Part shown: piece by piece, positions 1-8,843 of the stretch
How the letters are laid out: each line of letters begins with the position of its first letter
Numbering within the stretch: position 1 is the stretch's first letter
Origin: Pseudomonadota bacterium
GTDB taxonomy: Bacteria; Desulfobacterota; Binatia; Binatales; Binataceae
Assembly (NCBI GenBank): GCA_021323675.1
Contig: JAJPKP010000060.1
Coordinates: forward strand, 1 to 64,000
Direction of reading: 5' to 3'
Length of the DNA: 64,000 nucleotides
The notes under the pieces: generated by a model
Seen by the model: the letters and a program-made list of their open reading frames with translations, nothing else
What the model was told of the DNA's origin: nothing
Databases searched by the model: none
Position numbers and translations under genes: made by a program

Positions 1-33
1 GGGTCCGTCGATGCGTACGCGCACGCCCATAGC

Positions 34-549
34 ATGCCAAGTCATACGATATCGGTTCTGGTTGAAAACGAATTCGGCGTGCTCGCCCGCGTGGCGGGCC
101 TGTTTTCGAGCCGCGGCTTCAACATCGAGTCGCTGACGGTCAACGAGGACCCTCTCGATCCGACCGTCTCGCGAATCGTGCTCGTCACCTCGGGCGACGA
201 CCAGGTGCTCGAGCAAATCAACAAGCAACTCAACAAGCTCGTGTCCGTGATCAAGGTCACGGATTTTCAGGGTGTGGATATTGTCGATCGCGAGATGGTG
301 ATCGTTAAGGTCGCGGTTGACGAACGCACGCGCACGGAACTGGACTCTATCGTCCACGCCTTTCGCGCCCACGTGGTCGATATCGGACCCAACGCGGTCG
401 GCGTCGAGCTCACGGGAGATGCGGACAAGATCAAGGCGTTCATCGCGCTGGTGCGCCCGCTCGGCATCAAGGAAATAATCCGCTCGGGCAAGGTCGCGAT
501 GGCGCGTTCCGTGCAATTGAACGCCGACAACCATCGGCATCATCGCTAA
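34..549 (+). CDS. ilvN: Acetolactate synthase small (regulatory) subunit
   Basis: Regulatory subunit of acetohydroxyacid synthase, which makes acetolactate and acetohydroxybutyrate in the first common step of Val/Leu/Ile synthesis. It activates the catalytic subunit and carries valine feedback. The 171-residue length is usual for the short bacterial form. The N-terminal ACT domain (about residues 4-75) starts with the family signature HTISVLVENEFGVLARVAGL and continues with RGFNIESLTV. A second ACT-like domain fills the C-terminal half. The start at ATG 34 matches the family N terminus. The catalytic subunit ilvB would be expected just upstream, outside the window. ilvC follows after 27 bases, so the two are probably one operon. 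Confidence 0.96.
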   Translation: MPSHTISVLVENEFGVLARVAGLFSSRGFNIESLTVNEDPLDPTVSRIVLVTSGDDQVLEQINKQLNKLVSVIKVTDFQGVDIVDREMVIVKVAVDERTRTELDSIVHAFRAHVVDIGPNAVGVELTGDADKIKAFIALVRPLGIKEIIRSGKVAMARSVQLNADNHRHHR

Positions 550-576
550 AATCAAACCCTCAGGAGAATCAATCGG

Positions 577-1593
577 ATGAAGGTCTATTACGACCGCGAT
601 GCGGACTTGAAAGCGCTGAACGGCAAGAAGATCGCCGTTATCGGCTTCGGCAGCCAGGGACACGCTCACGCCCTCAACCTGCGCGAGAGCGGGATGGACG
701 TGCGGGTGGGGCTCGACCCCAAAAGCGCGTCGCGCGAGAAGGCCACCCGCCAGGGGCTTGCGGTTTTCGATACCGCGGAAGCGGCGCGCCAGGCGGACGT
801 GATCATGATGCTGGTGCCGGATGAGGCCGCGTCCGATATCTACCGCGAGCATATCGAGCCGCACCTGAAAAAAGGCAAGTACCTCGCCTTCGGACACGGC
901 TTCAACATCCATTTCAAATTCATCCAGGCGCCCGCGGACGTAAACGTGTTCATGGTCGCACCGAAGGGCCCCGGCCACCTGGTGCGATCCGAATATTCCA
1001 AGGGGCGCGGAGTGCCCTGTCTGCTCGCCGTCCAGCAGGACCCGTCCGGCGACACGCGCCAGGTCGGCCTCGCCTGGGCATCCGCGATCGGCGGCGGACG
1101 CGCCGCGATCATCGAGACCACCTTCAAGGACGAAACCGAGACCGATTTGTTCGGCGAGCAGTCGGTGTTGTGCGGCGGCCTGACCGAGCTGATTCGATCC
1201 GGATATGAAACGCTGGTGGCGGCCGGTTATCCGCCCGAGATGGCCTATTTCGAGTGTGTGCATGAAGTGAAGCTGATCGTCGATCTCATCTACGAGGGCG
1301 GCATCTCCAACATGCGCTATTCGATCAGCAACACCGCCGAATACGGCGACATGACACGCGGCAAGAAGGTGATCGGCAAGGAGACCCGCGAAGCGATGAA
1401 AGGAATCCTCGCCGACATCCAGTCCGGCAAGTTCGCCAGGGAATGGATCGACGAATATCGCGCCGGACTTCCCCATTTCCGCGAGCTGCGCAAGGAAGCC
1501 GAGAAGCATCCGATCGAAGGCGTCGGCCGAAAGCTGCGCGCCTTCATGCCGTGGCTGGCGAGCGACCGGCTGGTCGATCGTTCCAAGAACTAG
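577..1593 (+). CDS. ilvC: Ketol-acid reductoisomerase (NADP+), class I
   Basis: Converts acetolactate to dihydroxyisovalerate by Mg-dependent alkyl migration plus NADPH reduction. This is the second step of valine/leucine/isoleucine synthesis. The 338 residues correspond to the short class I form. A Rossmann motif [15 protein letters not shown] lies near residues 19-33. The knotted C-terminal domain carries the metal-site stretches ETDLFGEQ and [17 protein letters not shown]. The start is ATG 577, with an AGGAG Shine-Dalgarno at about 561-565. It sits 27 bases after ilvN, and the next gene (psd) begins 90 bases on. Confidence 0.98.
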   Translation: MKVYYDRDADLKALNGKKIAVIGFGSQGHAHALNLRESGMDVRVGLDPKSASREKATRQGLAVFDTAEAARQADVIMMLVPDEAASDIYREHIEPHLKKGKYLAFGHGFNIHFKFIQAPADVNVFMVAPKGPGHLVRSEYSKGRGVPCLLAVQQDPSGDTRQVGLAWASAIGGGRAAIIETTFKDETETDLFGEQSVLCGGLTELIRSGYETLVAAGYPPEMAYFECVHEVKLIVDLIYEGGISNMRYSISNTAEYGDMTRGKKVIGKETREAMKGILADIQSGKFAREWIDEYRAGLPHFRELRKEAEKHPIEGVGRKLRAFMPWLASDRLVDRSKN

Positions 1594-1683
1594 GCGGCGG
1601 ACACGATTGTTCCTGGTCAGTGCGGCAGAGGAGATGAAGCTGCGAAAAACTCGTCCTCTTCCTGATCCTCCGGCCTTACGAAG

Positions 1684-2337
1684 ATGACGGGTATTGCCGC
1701 CGCGGTCGGAATCGCAGCCGAAGGATTCGGGCGCGCGGTCGCGATCCTTGTAATCGCGATCGCCCTATTCCTGCTTGGATTGCACAAGCTCGGAGGCCTG
1801 GTTCTGATCGCGGCAATCGCGGTTGCGCTTTTCTTCCGCGATCCGGAGCGCTTTCCCCCGCGCACCGACGGCGTGGTGCTCTCGGGCGCTGATGGCAGAA
1901 TTACCGGAATCTCCCAGGCCGAAATTCCCGGTGAACCCGAAGTCAAATACCATCGCGTGTCAGTCTTCATGTCGCCGCTCAACGTGCACGTGAACCGCGC
2001 GCCGGTGGGCGGCGAAGTTGTTCGACTCGAACACACGCGCGGCGAGTTCCGCGCCGCGTTCCGCGATGAAGCGAGCGAGCACAATGAAAGAAATCTGATG
2101 GTTTTCGAAGATTTGACCGGCCGCCGATTTGGCATGATGCAGGTGGCCGGCTACCTGGCTCGCCGCATTGTTTGCAGACTGCGCGTTCATGATAGGATTG
2201 AACCGGCCCAACGAATCGGGCTTATCATGTTCGGAAGCCGAGTGGACCATTTCATCCCGATCGAATACCGCGTGACGGTCGCCCCTGGCGATCGGGTGCG
2301 CGCGGGAGTATCCATCCTCGGAGAATTGCCCCAATGA
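1684..2337 (+). CDS. psd: Phosphatidylserine decarboxylase proenzyme (PSD-A type)
   Basis: Decarboxylates phosphatidylserine to phosphatidylethanolamine at the inner membrane. The 217 residues match the short archaeal/deltaproteobacterial PSD family. Two N-terminal hydrophobic segments (about residues 3-20 and 26-45) are followed by the domain with FMSPLNVHVNR. Near the C terminus FGSRVDHFIP holds the Gly-Ser pair at which the family self-cleaves to make the pyruvoyl group. The stop overlaps the pssA start as ATGA at 2334-2337, so the two steps of PE synthesis are translationally coupled. Confidence 0.95.
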   Translation: MTGIAAAVGIAAEGFGRAVAILVIAIALFLLGLHKLGGLVLIAAIAVALFFRDPERFPPRTDGVVLSGADGRITGISQAEIPGEPEVKYHRVSVFMSPLNVHVNRAPVGGEVVRLEHTRGEFRAAFRDEASEHNERNLMVFEDLTGRRFGMMQVAGYLARRIVCRLRVHDRIEPAQRIGLIMFGSRVDHFIPIEYRVTVAPGDRVRAGVSILGELPQ

Positions 2338-3212
2338 GACCGAACCATCGCCTGACGCGCGACGGCAGGCCCCGGCCTCGCCTGATCGCGGGCCAGATCC
2401 GCAAGCAACGCGAAAAAGTCGCGGCGCCGCTCCGTCGCGGAGTCTTTCTTGCTCCGGCGACCATCACCTCGATCGGCCTTCTGTCGGGCTTCTATTCCAC
2501 CATCTCGTCGATCGCCGGCCATTTTGAGTTGGCGGCCGTCATGATCATGGTCGCGTTTATCTGCGACGGGCTCGATGGGCGTATCGCGCGGCTCTCGCGG
2601 ACCTCGAGCCAGTTTGGAATCGAGTACGACAGCCTTTCCGACGTGGTCGCATTCGGGATGGCTCCCGCGGTGCTCGCCTATACCTGGGCGCTGCGTCCTA
2701 TTGGAGGACTTGGCGTCGCGGTATCCGGCTTGTTCGTGGTCTGCGCGGCGCTGCGCCTTGCGCGGTTCAATGTGCAAACGGGGTCGGTGGACAAGCGCCG
2801 GTTCGTGGGCCTGCCGGTTCCCGGCGCCGCCGCGCTGATCGCCGGCATCACGCTCGCCTACAGCTACTTCGAGTTCGAGTCGCCGCGAGCACTGTGCACG
2901 GTGATGGTGCCGATTACGCTCGCACTTGCCGGCCTGATGATCTCGCGGGTACCTTATCCCAGCTTTAAAGGCATCAACCTTCACAAACGCGCGCAGGTCG
3001 AGTTGCTCATCGGAGTCGTAATCGTCGCCGCGTTTTTGGTTACGATGCCGGGCTTGACCGTCTTTGTGCTGTCCTCGGCCTTTGTGCTCTCGGGCCCCTA
3101 TCTGATGCTGCGGGGCGAAAGGATGTCCACCAAGGTGCCGGTCCTGTATCCAGTGGAGAGCGAGCCGCGCGCCGATTCGCACCGCACAAGCGGACTCTCC
3201 GATCATCCCTGA
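2334..3212 (+). CDS. pssA: CDP-diacylglycerol--serine O-phosphatidyltransferase
   Basis: Makes phosphatidylserine from CDP-diacylglycerol and serine, the substrate for Psd encoded just upstream. It is a 292-residue membrane protein. The CDP-alcohol phosphatidyltransferase signature lies at about residues 80-105: DGLDGRIAR, then FG and DSLSD, following the DGxxAR..G..D..D pattern. Several hydrophobic segments surround it, and a basic cytoplasmic N terminus of about 40 residues precedes the first. Its ATG lies in the ATGA overlap with psd. The last about 25 residues are polar and variable. Confidence 0.95.
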   Translation: MRPNHRLTRDGRPRPRLIAGQIRKQREKVAAPLRRGVFLAPATITSIGLLSGFYSTISSIAGHFELAAVMIMVAFICDGLDGRIARLSRTSSQFGIEYDSLSDVVAFGMAPAVLAYTWALRPIGGLGVAVSGLFVVCAALRLARFNVQTGSVDKRRFVGLPVPGAAALIAGITLAYSYFEFESPRALCTVMVPITLALAGLMISRVPYPSFKGINLHKRAQVELLIGVVIVAAFLVTMPGLTVFVLSSAFVLSGPYLMLRGERMSTKVPVLYPVESEPRADSHRTSGLSDHP

Positions 3213-3316
3213 AGCGGCACAACCGGAACTGTCGCCCGACACCGGTTGAGCAGGTTCGTCCCGAAGATTTTCCCGGCCGCAGTCGCCGGCCTTTCCATCA
3301 GTAGCTCGTTCACGGC

Positions 3317-3967
3317 ATGACCAAAATCTCCAACGACTACTACGCGAACCTGCTGCGGATGCTGGAGGACAAGTATGTCGCCGCCGACCGGAATGGCGAT
3401 CTGGCGGGCGGCTCCGGTTCCGGCGGCGGCCTCGTGCGATGGGAACGGAAGCGGCGCGTAATCGCGGCGGCCTTCGATCGTGGCGGCACCTGGCTGGATG
3501 TGGGTTGCGCCAACGGACTCCTGATGGAAACGGTCACGGCCTGGACTGCGCAGAAAGGCACCCACCTGGAACCGTACGGCCTGGAGCTTTCGCCGCGAAT
3601 CGCCGAGCGCGCGCGCATTCGTGTCGCGCGATGGGCCGATCGCATCTGGTGCGGAAACGTAATGGTTTGGAAGCCGCCGATGCGGTTCGATTACGTTACG
3701 CTGCTGCCCGAGTATGCGCCGCCTGAATTGCGCGCGACGATGATCGAACGCGTGCTCCGATTCTTCCTGAATGACGGCGGGCGGCTGATCGTCTGTTGCT
3801 ACAGGCCCGGCTCCGCGCCCGGCGCGCACACTGGCGACGGCCCCTCGGCTCCTGCCCTGCTGCGCGAGCTTGGTTTCACGTCCGATGGCGCCGCGGAGGT
3901 GCGGGACGACGACGGAACGCGATGGACCAGCGTTGCGTGGATCGATCGAAAGCAGCCAGGATTGTGA
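3317..3967 (+). CDS. Class I SAM-dependent methyltransferase (substrate unknown)
   Basis: A 216-residue protein with a Rossmann-type SAM-binding motif I, WLDVGCANGLLMETV (about residues 56-70). An acidic motif II follows (YGLELSPRIAERAR) and then a hydrophobic motif III/IV region. The substrate cannot be read from sequence. Its stop codon overlaps the GTG start of the following prolyl oligopeptidase (GTGA at 3964-3967), so the pair is likely co-translated. A functional link between a small-molecule methyltransferase and a secreted peptidase is not obvious. Confidence 0.82.
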   Translation: MTKISNDYYANLLRMLEDKYVAADRNGDLAGGSGSGGGLVRWERKRRVIAAAFDRGGTWLDVGCANGLLMETVTAWTAQKGTHLEPYGLELSPRIAERARIRVARWADRIWCGNVMVWKPPMRFDYVTLLPEYAPPELRATMIERVLRFFLNDGGRLIVCCYRPGSAPGAHTGDGPSAPALLRELGFTSDGAAEVRDDDGTRWTSVAWIDRKQPGL

Positions 3968-6129
3968 GAGCTTCCATTGCTTTCGGCGTCGCCGCCGCGG
4001 TTGTGCTGATGCCTATATCCGCCAGCTACCCTTCACCTTCCAGAAGCGCGCTGCAATATCCTCCCGCAAGGCGCGGCGATCACGTTGACGTTTACCACGG
4101 GATCGCGGTCGCCGATCCGTATCGATGGATGGAAGACATCGATTCTCCTGAGACGCGCGCATGGATTGAAGGCGAGCGCGAGCTGACCACCGAATTTCTC
4201 TCGAAAATTCCTGACCGCGGCGAAATCGCGCGGCGGTACAAGAATCTGCTCGATCACGAACGATGGAGCCCGCCGACGCGGTACGGGAAGAACTGGTTTT
4301 ACTGGCACAATACCGGACTACAGAACCAGTCGGTCCTGTTCGTCACCAGCGACCCCGCGCAAAAGGGTCGAATCCTGATCGACCCCAACAAGTTTTCCAA
4401 AGACGCAACCGTCTCCGTCACCGCTTATGCCATTTCGCACGACGGTACGCTCATCGCCTACGCGGTTTCCGATGCAGGCTCGGATTGGCAGATCTGGCAT
4501 GTGCGTGAAGTTGCGACCGCCAAGGACCTGCCCGATGAACTTCACTGGTCAAAAGCGGGCGGCGCAAGCTGGCGCAAGGATGGAATCGGCTTCTACTACA
4601 CCGCATACGATCCGCCGAAGCCGGGCGAAGCTCTCAAAGCGGCGAATCAGTACGAGAAGCTGATGTTCCATCGGCTCGGCTCGCCCCAGACCGACGACAT
4701 CCTCATTTACACTCGGACTGACGCGCCCGATTGGTATGTGGGCGGTGACGTGACCGACGACGGCCGCTATCTCGTCGTCACCGCTTCGCGCGGCACCGAC
4801 GTCAAGAACATCCTGCTCCTTCAGGATCTGTCCGAACCGGGCGCGAAGCTGATACCGATAATCAAAGAACCGACCGCGAGCTTCGGCTTTATCGAAAACA
4901 TCGCAAGCACGCTGTACGTCCTGACCGACGATCGCGCGCCCCGCTACCGTATCGTCGCGATCGACGTATCTCATCCTGCTCCGGCCGATTGGCGGGAGAT
5001 CGTTCCCGAAGGACCCGACACGCTCGAAAACGCGAGCCTGGTCGGCGGCCGGCTGATCGCGCAGTACATGCGCGATGCGCACAGCGAGGTGCGGCTCTAC
5101 ACTCCCGCCGGCCAGCCGATCGGAATCGTCGAGTTGCCGGGCCTGGGTTCGGCTTCAGGGTTCGATGGACACAGGGACGATTCGGTTACCTACTATTCGT
5201 ACAGCAGCTTTACGACTCCCTCGTCGATCTTTCGGTTCGACCTCACGAGCGGCAAGAGCACGCTGTGGCATTCGCCCGCTCTCGCTGGATTCAACCCCGC
5301 CGATTACGACACGACGCAGGTCTTCTATCAGAGCAAGGATGGCACCCGCGTTCCGATGTTCATCGCCGCGCGAAGGGGAACGGCGCAAAACGGCGACAAC
5401 CCAACGATCCTTTCCGGATACGGCGGCTTTAACATCCCGGAAATACCAACATTCTCAGCGGCATGGGCGGTGTGGATGGAACTGGGCGGAACGGTCGCAG
5501 TCGCAAACCTTCGCGGTGGCGGCGAGTATGGCCGCGAATGGCACGAAGCCGGGATGAAGACGCTCAAGCAGAACGTCTTCGACGATTTTGTTGCCGCGGC
5601 TGAATACCTGATCGCGCGAAAATGGACGAATCCAAAGCGGCTTGCGATTTGGGGCGGTTCGAACGGCGGCCTGCTCGTCGCTGCGGCCGAGGAGCAACGA
5701 CCCGATCTGTTCGCCGCCGCGGTGGCGCACGTGGGCGTGATGGACATGATGCGGTTTCGCGCATTCACGGTGGGCCGCGGATGGGAATCGGAGTACGGCT
5801 CGATCGACAATCCCGACGAGTTCAAGGCGATGCTTGCCTACTCACCGCTTCACAACGTGAAGCCCGGCGTCGATTACCCGGCAACGCTTATCGTCACGGG
5901 CGACCACGACGATCGCGTGTTTCCGGCGCACAGCTTCAAGTTCGCCGCCGCGATGCAGCATGCGGACCCTCACGGCAACCCGATTCTCATCCGGATCGAA
6001 ACCCGTGCCGGCCACGGCGCGGGCAAGCCGCTCTACAAGACGATCGATGAAACCGCCGACGCGTTCGCGTTTATCCTTTATGCCTTCGGGGCAACGCCGG
6101 ACAATACCTCCTCCGGCATTGTCAGATGA
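3964..6129 (+). CDS. Prolyl oligopeptidase family serine peptidase (S9A), exported
   Basis: Cleaves short peptides after proline, probably in the periplasm. I start it at GTG 3964, which overlaps the preceding stop. This gives 721 residues, the usual S9A size. It begins directly with a signal peptide: basic VRAS, then a hydrophobic run ending near residue 25. The open frame continues upstream, but only inside the methyltransferase gene. The N-terminal motif DPYRWMED and a beta-propeller of about 350 residues precede the alpha/beta hydrolase domain. The catalytic serine sits in GGSNGG (Ser about 566), the aspartate in GDHDDRV, and the histidine in AGHGAG. Intact and full length. Confidence 0.93.
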   Translation: MRASIAFGVAAAVVLMPISASYPSPSRSALQYPPARRGDHVDVYHGIAVADPYRWMEDIDSPETRAWIEGERELTTEFLSKIPDRGEIARRYKNLLDHERWSPPTRYGKNWFYWHNTGLQNQSVLFVTSDPAQKGRILIDPNKFSKDATVSVTAYAISHDGTLIAYAVSDAGSDWQIWHVREVATAKDLPDELHWSKAGGASWRKDGIGFYYTAYDPPKPGEALKAANQYEKLMFHRLGSPQTDDILIYTRTDAPDWYVGGDVTDDGRYLVVTASRGTDVKNILLLQDLSEPGAKLIPIIKEPTASFGFIENIASTLYVLTDDRAPRYRIVAIDVSHPAPADWREIVPEGPDTLENASLVGGRLIAQYMRDAHSEVRLYTPAGQPIGIVELPGLGSASGFDGHRDDSVTYYSYSSFTTPSSIFRFDLTSGKSTLWHSPALAGFNPADYDTTQVFYQSKDGTRVPMFIAARRGTAQNGDNPTILSGYGGFNIPEIPTFSAAWAVWMELGGTVAVANLRGGGEYGREWHEAGMKTLKQNVFDDFVAAAEYLIARKWTNPKRLAIWGGSNGGLLVAAAEEQRPDLFAAAVAHVGVMDMMRFRAFTVGRGWESEYGSIDNPDEFKAMLAYSPLHNVKPGVDYPATLIVTGDHDDRVFPAHSFKFAAAMQHADPHGNPILIRIETRAGHGAGKPLYKTIDETADAFAFILYAFGATPDNTSSGIVR

Positions 6130-6138
6130 TCCGTGCCG

Positions 6139-6738
6139 CTAGCGCGGAGACGATGGATCCTCCAGCGGCTCTCCCGATGCGCACAGGGGACAGGAGGTAG
6201 GTTCCCACAGGTTGTTCTTCGGCAATCGCGACAGCGCTTCGAGCGAAGCTCCCGATTGCCGGGCCAGCAAAGAAGCCGGCTCGCCGAGCGTTAGCAGAGC
6301 GCCGATCGCAACCGTGCGCGCCTGGCAGGCCTGCAGGTCTTCGATCGCGCCGCGAACCGCGGATCCGGCGTTGATCACATCGTCGACGACCGCGACTCGT
6401 TTGCCGGCCAGTAGCGCGCGCAGTTCCTGGGGAATCCGATATCCGATCGGATAGAGCTCATCGGCGCGAGGACGCGCAAATTGCTCCGCGTAATAGAATT
6501 CCGCATCGAGCTCTTCCGCGATCATTTGAGCAAGAAACGCCCCTTCGACCATCGGTCCGCAGATTGCGCCGGGGCCGTGCGGTGCGAGCCTATTGGAAAG
6601 CTCGGTCGCATATTTTCTGAGCCGGTTCGGATGGATATACGCGGGTGGAATTTCGAGCCATAAGTCACCGTGATGGCCTGATTCAAATCGAAAATGGCCT
6701 CGGCGCGCGGCAAACAGGTTGAGTACATCGTCCTGCAT
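6139..6738 (-). CDS. pyrE: Orotate phosphoribosyltransferase
   Basis: Transfers ribose-5-phosphate from PRPP to orotate, giving OMP in de novo pyrimidine synthesis. It has 199 residues. The PRPP-binding loop is VAVVDDVINAGSAV (about residues 115-128). The substrate hood GPMVEGAFLA is close to residues 60-70. It is convergent with the peptidase gene, with only 9 bases between stop codons and no hairpin visible there. The ATG at 6738 lies about 80 bases from the leucine-operon promoter that fires in the opposite direction. Confidence 0.95.
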   Translation of the reverse strand: MQDDVLNLFAARRGHFRFESGHHGDLWLEIPPAYIHPNRLRKYATELSNRLAPHGPGAICGPMVEGAFLAQMIAEELDAEFYYAEQFARPRADELYPIGYRIPQELRALLAGKRVAVVDDVINAGSAVRGAIEDLQACQARTVAIGALLTLGEPASLLARQSGASLEALSRLPKNNLWEPTSCPLCASGEPLEDPSSPR

Positions 6739-6820
6739 CGCTTCTGTGCAGCCCTCGTGTTTAGGGATGCTTACGATAGCGATGAACGAGCCCCACAGCC
6801 ACCTCCGAGAGCTGAGCGGC

Positions 6821-6850
6821 TTGACTGACCTTTCGGAGCACGCATAGAAT
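6821..6850 (+). promoter_or_regulatory. Candidate sigma-70 promoter of the leucine operon
   Basis: TTGACT at 6821-6826 (5 of 6 to the -35 consensus) and TAGAAT at 6845-6850 (5 of 6 to the -10) are separated by 18 bases. The predicted transcript start is near 6857-6858, only 3-4 bases before the leader-peptide ATG. No Shine-Dalgarno is possible on such a transcript, so the leader peptide would be translated as a leaderless ORF. Confidence 0.6.
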
Positions 6851-6860
6851 TTGTCGCACT

Positions 6861-6944
6861 ATGTTCCGCAATTTGCTACCCGGACTGCTTCTTAGCCTGG
6901 CCCTTACCGGGGCCCACGCCGGGTGCGTCGCGGAACGGGCCTGA
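6861..6944 (+). CDS. leuL: Leucine leader peptide (27 aa)
   Basis: A 27-codon ORF starting at ATG 6861 and ending at TGA 6942-6944. Codons 5-15 encode LLPGLLLSLAL, seven leucines out of eleven, with TTG, CTA, CTG and CTT codons. It is followed at once by competing hairpins and an intrinsic terminator, then leuA. This is the layout of ribosome-mediated attenuation: stalling at the leucine codons when leucyl-tRNA is scarce would favour read-through. A signal peptide is the alternative, but a 27-residue product with no mature domain makes that unlikely. Confidence 0.7.
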   Translation: MFRNLLPGLLLSLALTGAHAGCVAERA

Positions 6945-6945
6945 C

Positions 6946-7013
6946 CGGCCCTCGAAAACCGAGACGAACGCCCCGGGCGGTGGGCCGAAGAAGCCGCCCG
7001 GGGCGTTTTTCTT
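6946..7013 (+). terminator. Leucine attenuator terminator with candidate antiterminator
   Basis: A perfect 14-bp stem (6967-6980 with 6994-7007) with a 13-base loop is followed by TTTCTTTTT, a strong intrinsic terminator upstream of leuA. Competing pairings are present. CGGCCC at 6946-6951 can pair with GGGCCG at 6982-6987 in the terminator loop, blocking the terminator. The same GGCCC can pair instead with GGGCC at 6937-6941. Within the leader ORF, 6899-6903 can pair with 6910-6914. These are the alternatives expected for attenuation. The folding itself is inferred by eye. Confidence 0.72.
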
Positions 7014-7070
7014 TTTGGGCATCCGCCGCGGCTTCTTCGGAACTATCTGGGGCAGCAAGGAGAACGACTG

Positions 7071-8639
7071 ATGGCCGAAAATACCGCTGAACACGCCGAC
7101 GCCGACTACGTACGAATCTTCGACACGACTCTGCGCGATGGCGAACAGTCGCCGGGATGCACGATGAACGTCGAGGAGAAGATCGCCATCGCGCGCCAGC
7201 TCGAGCGCCTCAACGTCGATATCATCGAAGCCGGCTTCGCGGCGTCCTCGCCCGGAGATTTCGAGTCCGTCCGCCGCGTCGCGGACGCGGTCAGGGGTCC
7301 CGTCGTGCTGAGCCTGTCGCGCACGCGCGAAGAGGATGTCGATCAGGCGCTGCGCTCGGTGGACAAGGCGAGCCGTCCCGGAATCCACATCTTCATCGCG
7401 ACCTCGGATATCCATCTCAAGTACAAGCTCAACATGACGCGCGAGGATGTTCTCGATGCGGCGACGTGGGCGGTCGCTCGCGCGAAGAAGCATCTCGATT
7501 ACATCGAATTCTCCTGTGAAGACGCCTCGCGCTCCGACTGGGACTTCATGGTGAAAGTCTGCACCGAAGTGATTCGCGCGGGAGCCCGCGTGATCAATTT
7601 GCCCGATACCACCGGCCATGCAATTCCCGAGGAATTCGGAAGGATGTTCGCGTACATGCGCGAGAGGGTCCCGGGCGCCGATAAGATCATCTGGAGCGCG
7701 CACTGCCATAACGATCTCGGTCTGGCCGTCGCCAATTCGCTGGCGGCGGTGAAAAACGGCGCGCGGCAGGTCGAATGCACCATCAACGGCATCGGCGAGC
7801 GCGCCGGGAATTGCGCGATGGAAGAGGTGGTGATGGCGTTGAAGACGCGGCACGACCTGATGGGCGTGCAGTCGCGAATCAACACGCGCCAGATTTATCC
7901 CGCCTCGCGGCTGCTTTCGCAGGTAATCGGACAGCCGGTACCCGCCAACAAGCCGATCGTCGGCGACAACGCTTTCGCGCACGAGGCGGGAATCCATCAG
8001 GACGGCGTCCTGAAGTACAAGCTCACCTACGAAATCATGAAGCCCGAGGACATCGGCATCCCCTCCAACAAGCTCGTCCTCGGCAAGCATTCGGGCCGTC
8101 ACGCCTTTGCCGATCGCCTCAAGCATCTGGGAGTCGATATCGAATCGATCGATCTCAACAAAGCCTTCGCCGAGTTCAAGGCGCTGTGCGACAAGAAGAA
8201 GGTCGTCTACGACGACGACATCCTGGCGCTGGTCACCGAAGAAGCGCGCCGAACAACCGACCATTACGAACTCATCGACCTTCATGTGAGTTCCGCGTCG
8301 AACTCGATGCCTCACGCGCGCGTGGCTTTGCGCGTCGCCGGTGAGGAAATTCGCGCCGAGGCGGACGGCGACGGGATGGTTGATGCTTGCTACAAGGCGA
8401 TTTACAAGATTGCCGGCGTGCAGCCCGCGCTTGAACGTTACGCCGTCAAGGCGATCACCGGCGGCACCGACGCGCTGGGCGAAGTGAGTTGCCTGCTGCG
8501 CGAAAACGGCATGACCGTCGCCGGCGCCGGCGCTCACAGCGATATCGTGATGGCCAGCGCGCTGGCCCTGGTCAACGCGCTCAACCGGCTCAAGGGACGG
8601 AGCACGATGCCGCTAAAGCCGACGATGGATGTGCCATGA
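7071..8639 (+). CDS. leuA: 2-isopropylmalate synthase
   Basis: Condenses acetyl-CoA with 2-oxoisovalerate, the first committed step of leucine synthesis. The 522 residues are usual for the LeuA type 1 family. The TIM-barrel catalytic domain begins with FDTTLRDGEQSPGCTMN (residues 17-33) and carries the metal site HCHND (residues 211-215). A C-terminal domain from about residue 390 is the leucine-binding regulatory region, so feedback inhibition is expected. AAGGAGA lies 8 bases before ATG 7071. Expression is probably controlled by the upstream attenuator. No leuC or leuD is present in the window. Confidence 0.97.
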   Translation: MAENTAEHADADYVRIFDTTLRDGEQSPGCTMNVEEKIAIARQLERLNVDIIEAGFAASSPGDFESVRRVADAVRGPVVLSLSRTREEDVDQALRSVDKASRPGIHIFIATSDIHLKYKLNMTREDVLDAATWAVARAKKHLDYIEFSCEDASRSDWDFMVKVCTEVIRAGARVINLPDTTGHAIPEEFGRMFAYMRERVPGADKIIWSAHCHNDLGLAVANSLAAVKNGARQVECTINGIGERAGNCAMEEVVMALKTRHDLMGVQSRINTRQIYPASRLLSQVIGQPVPANKPIVGDNAFAHEAGIHQDGVLKYKLTYEIMKPEDIGIPSNKLVLGKHSGRHAFADRLKHLGVDIESIDLNKAFAEFKALCDKKKVVYDDDILALVTEEARRTTDHYELIDLHVSSASNSMPHARVALRVAGEEIRAEADGDGMVDACYKAIYKIAGVQPALERYAVKAITGGTDALGEVSCLLRENGMTVAGAGAHSDIVMASALALVNALNRLKGRSTMPLKPTMDVP

Positions 8640-8843
8640 GCGATCGCGCCTCGCGGGGGACTTGCCGCGCAACCTGACTTCGGCTAAGTGCTAGGCACGT
8701 TGGATGAAATAGCGGCGCTCTCCTCCATCGCCGGATGGCGGCCCAGGGAGGGCGCCCGTGGCTCGAATCGAAACAGATTAAACAACAGCAACAGCCCACC
8801 ACCGGTCTGCAAGTCTCTCAAACATTCACGCTCTGGCTCGTAA

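Noticed and set aside
1-33. Possible C-terminal end of ilvB before ilvN
   Set aside because: A frame ends at TAG 30-32, but ten codons carry no family signal and other frames are open, so the upstream gene cannot be supported from the window.
2187-3242. 351-codon minus-strand frame
   Set aside because: Lies opposite psd/pssA, which have clear family motifs. Its composition (Arg, His, Asp rich) is typical of an antisense shadow in G+C-rich DNA.
6876-8537. 553-codon minus-strand frame opposite leuA
   Set aside because: leuA motifs are unambiguous on the plus strand. The antisense frame has no recognisable domain.
8640-8843. Possible T-box, riboswitch or second attenuator between leuA and leuB
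   Set aside because: No Leu-rich ORF, no terminator and no T-box-like motif seen in the 204 bases.
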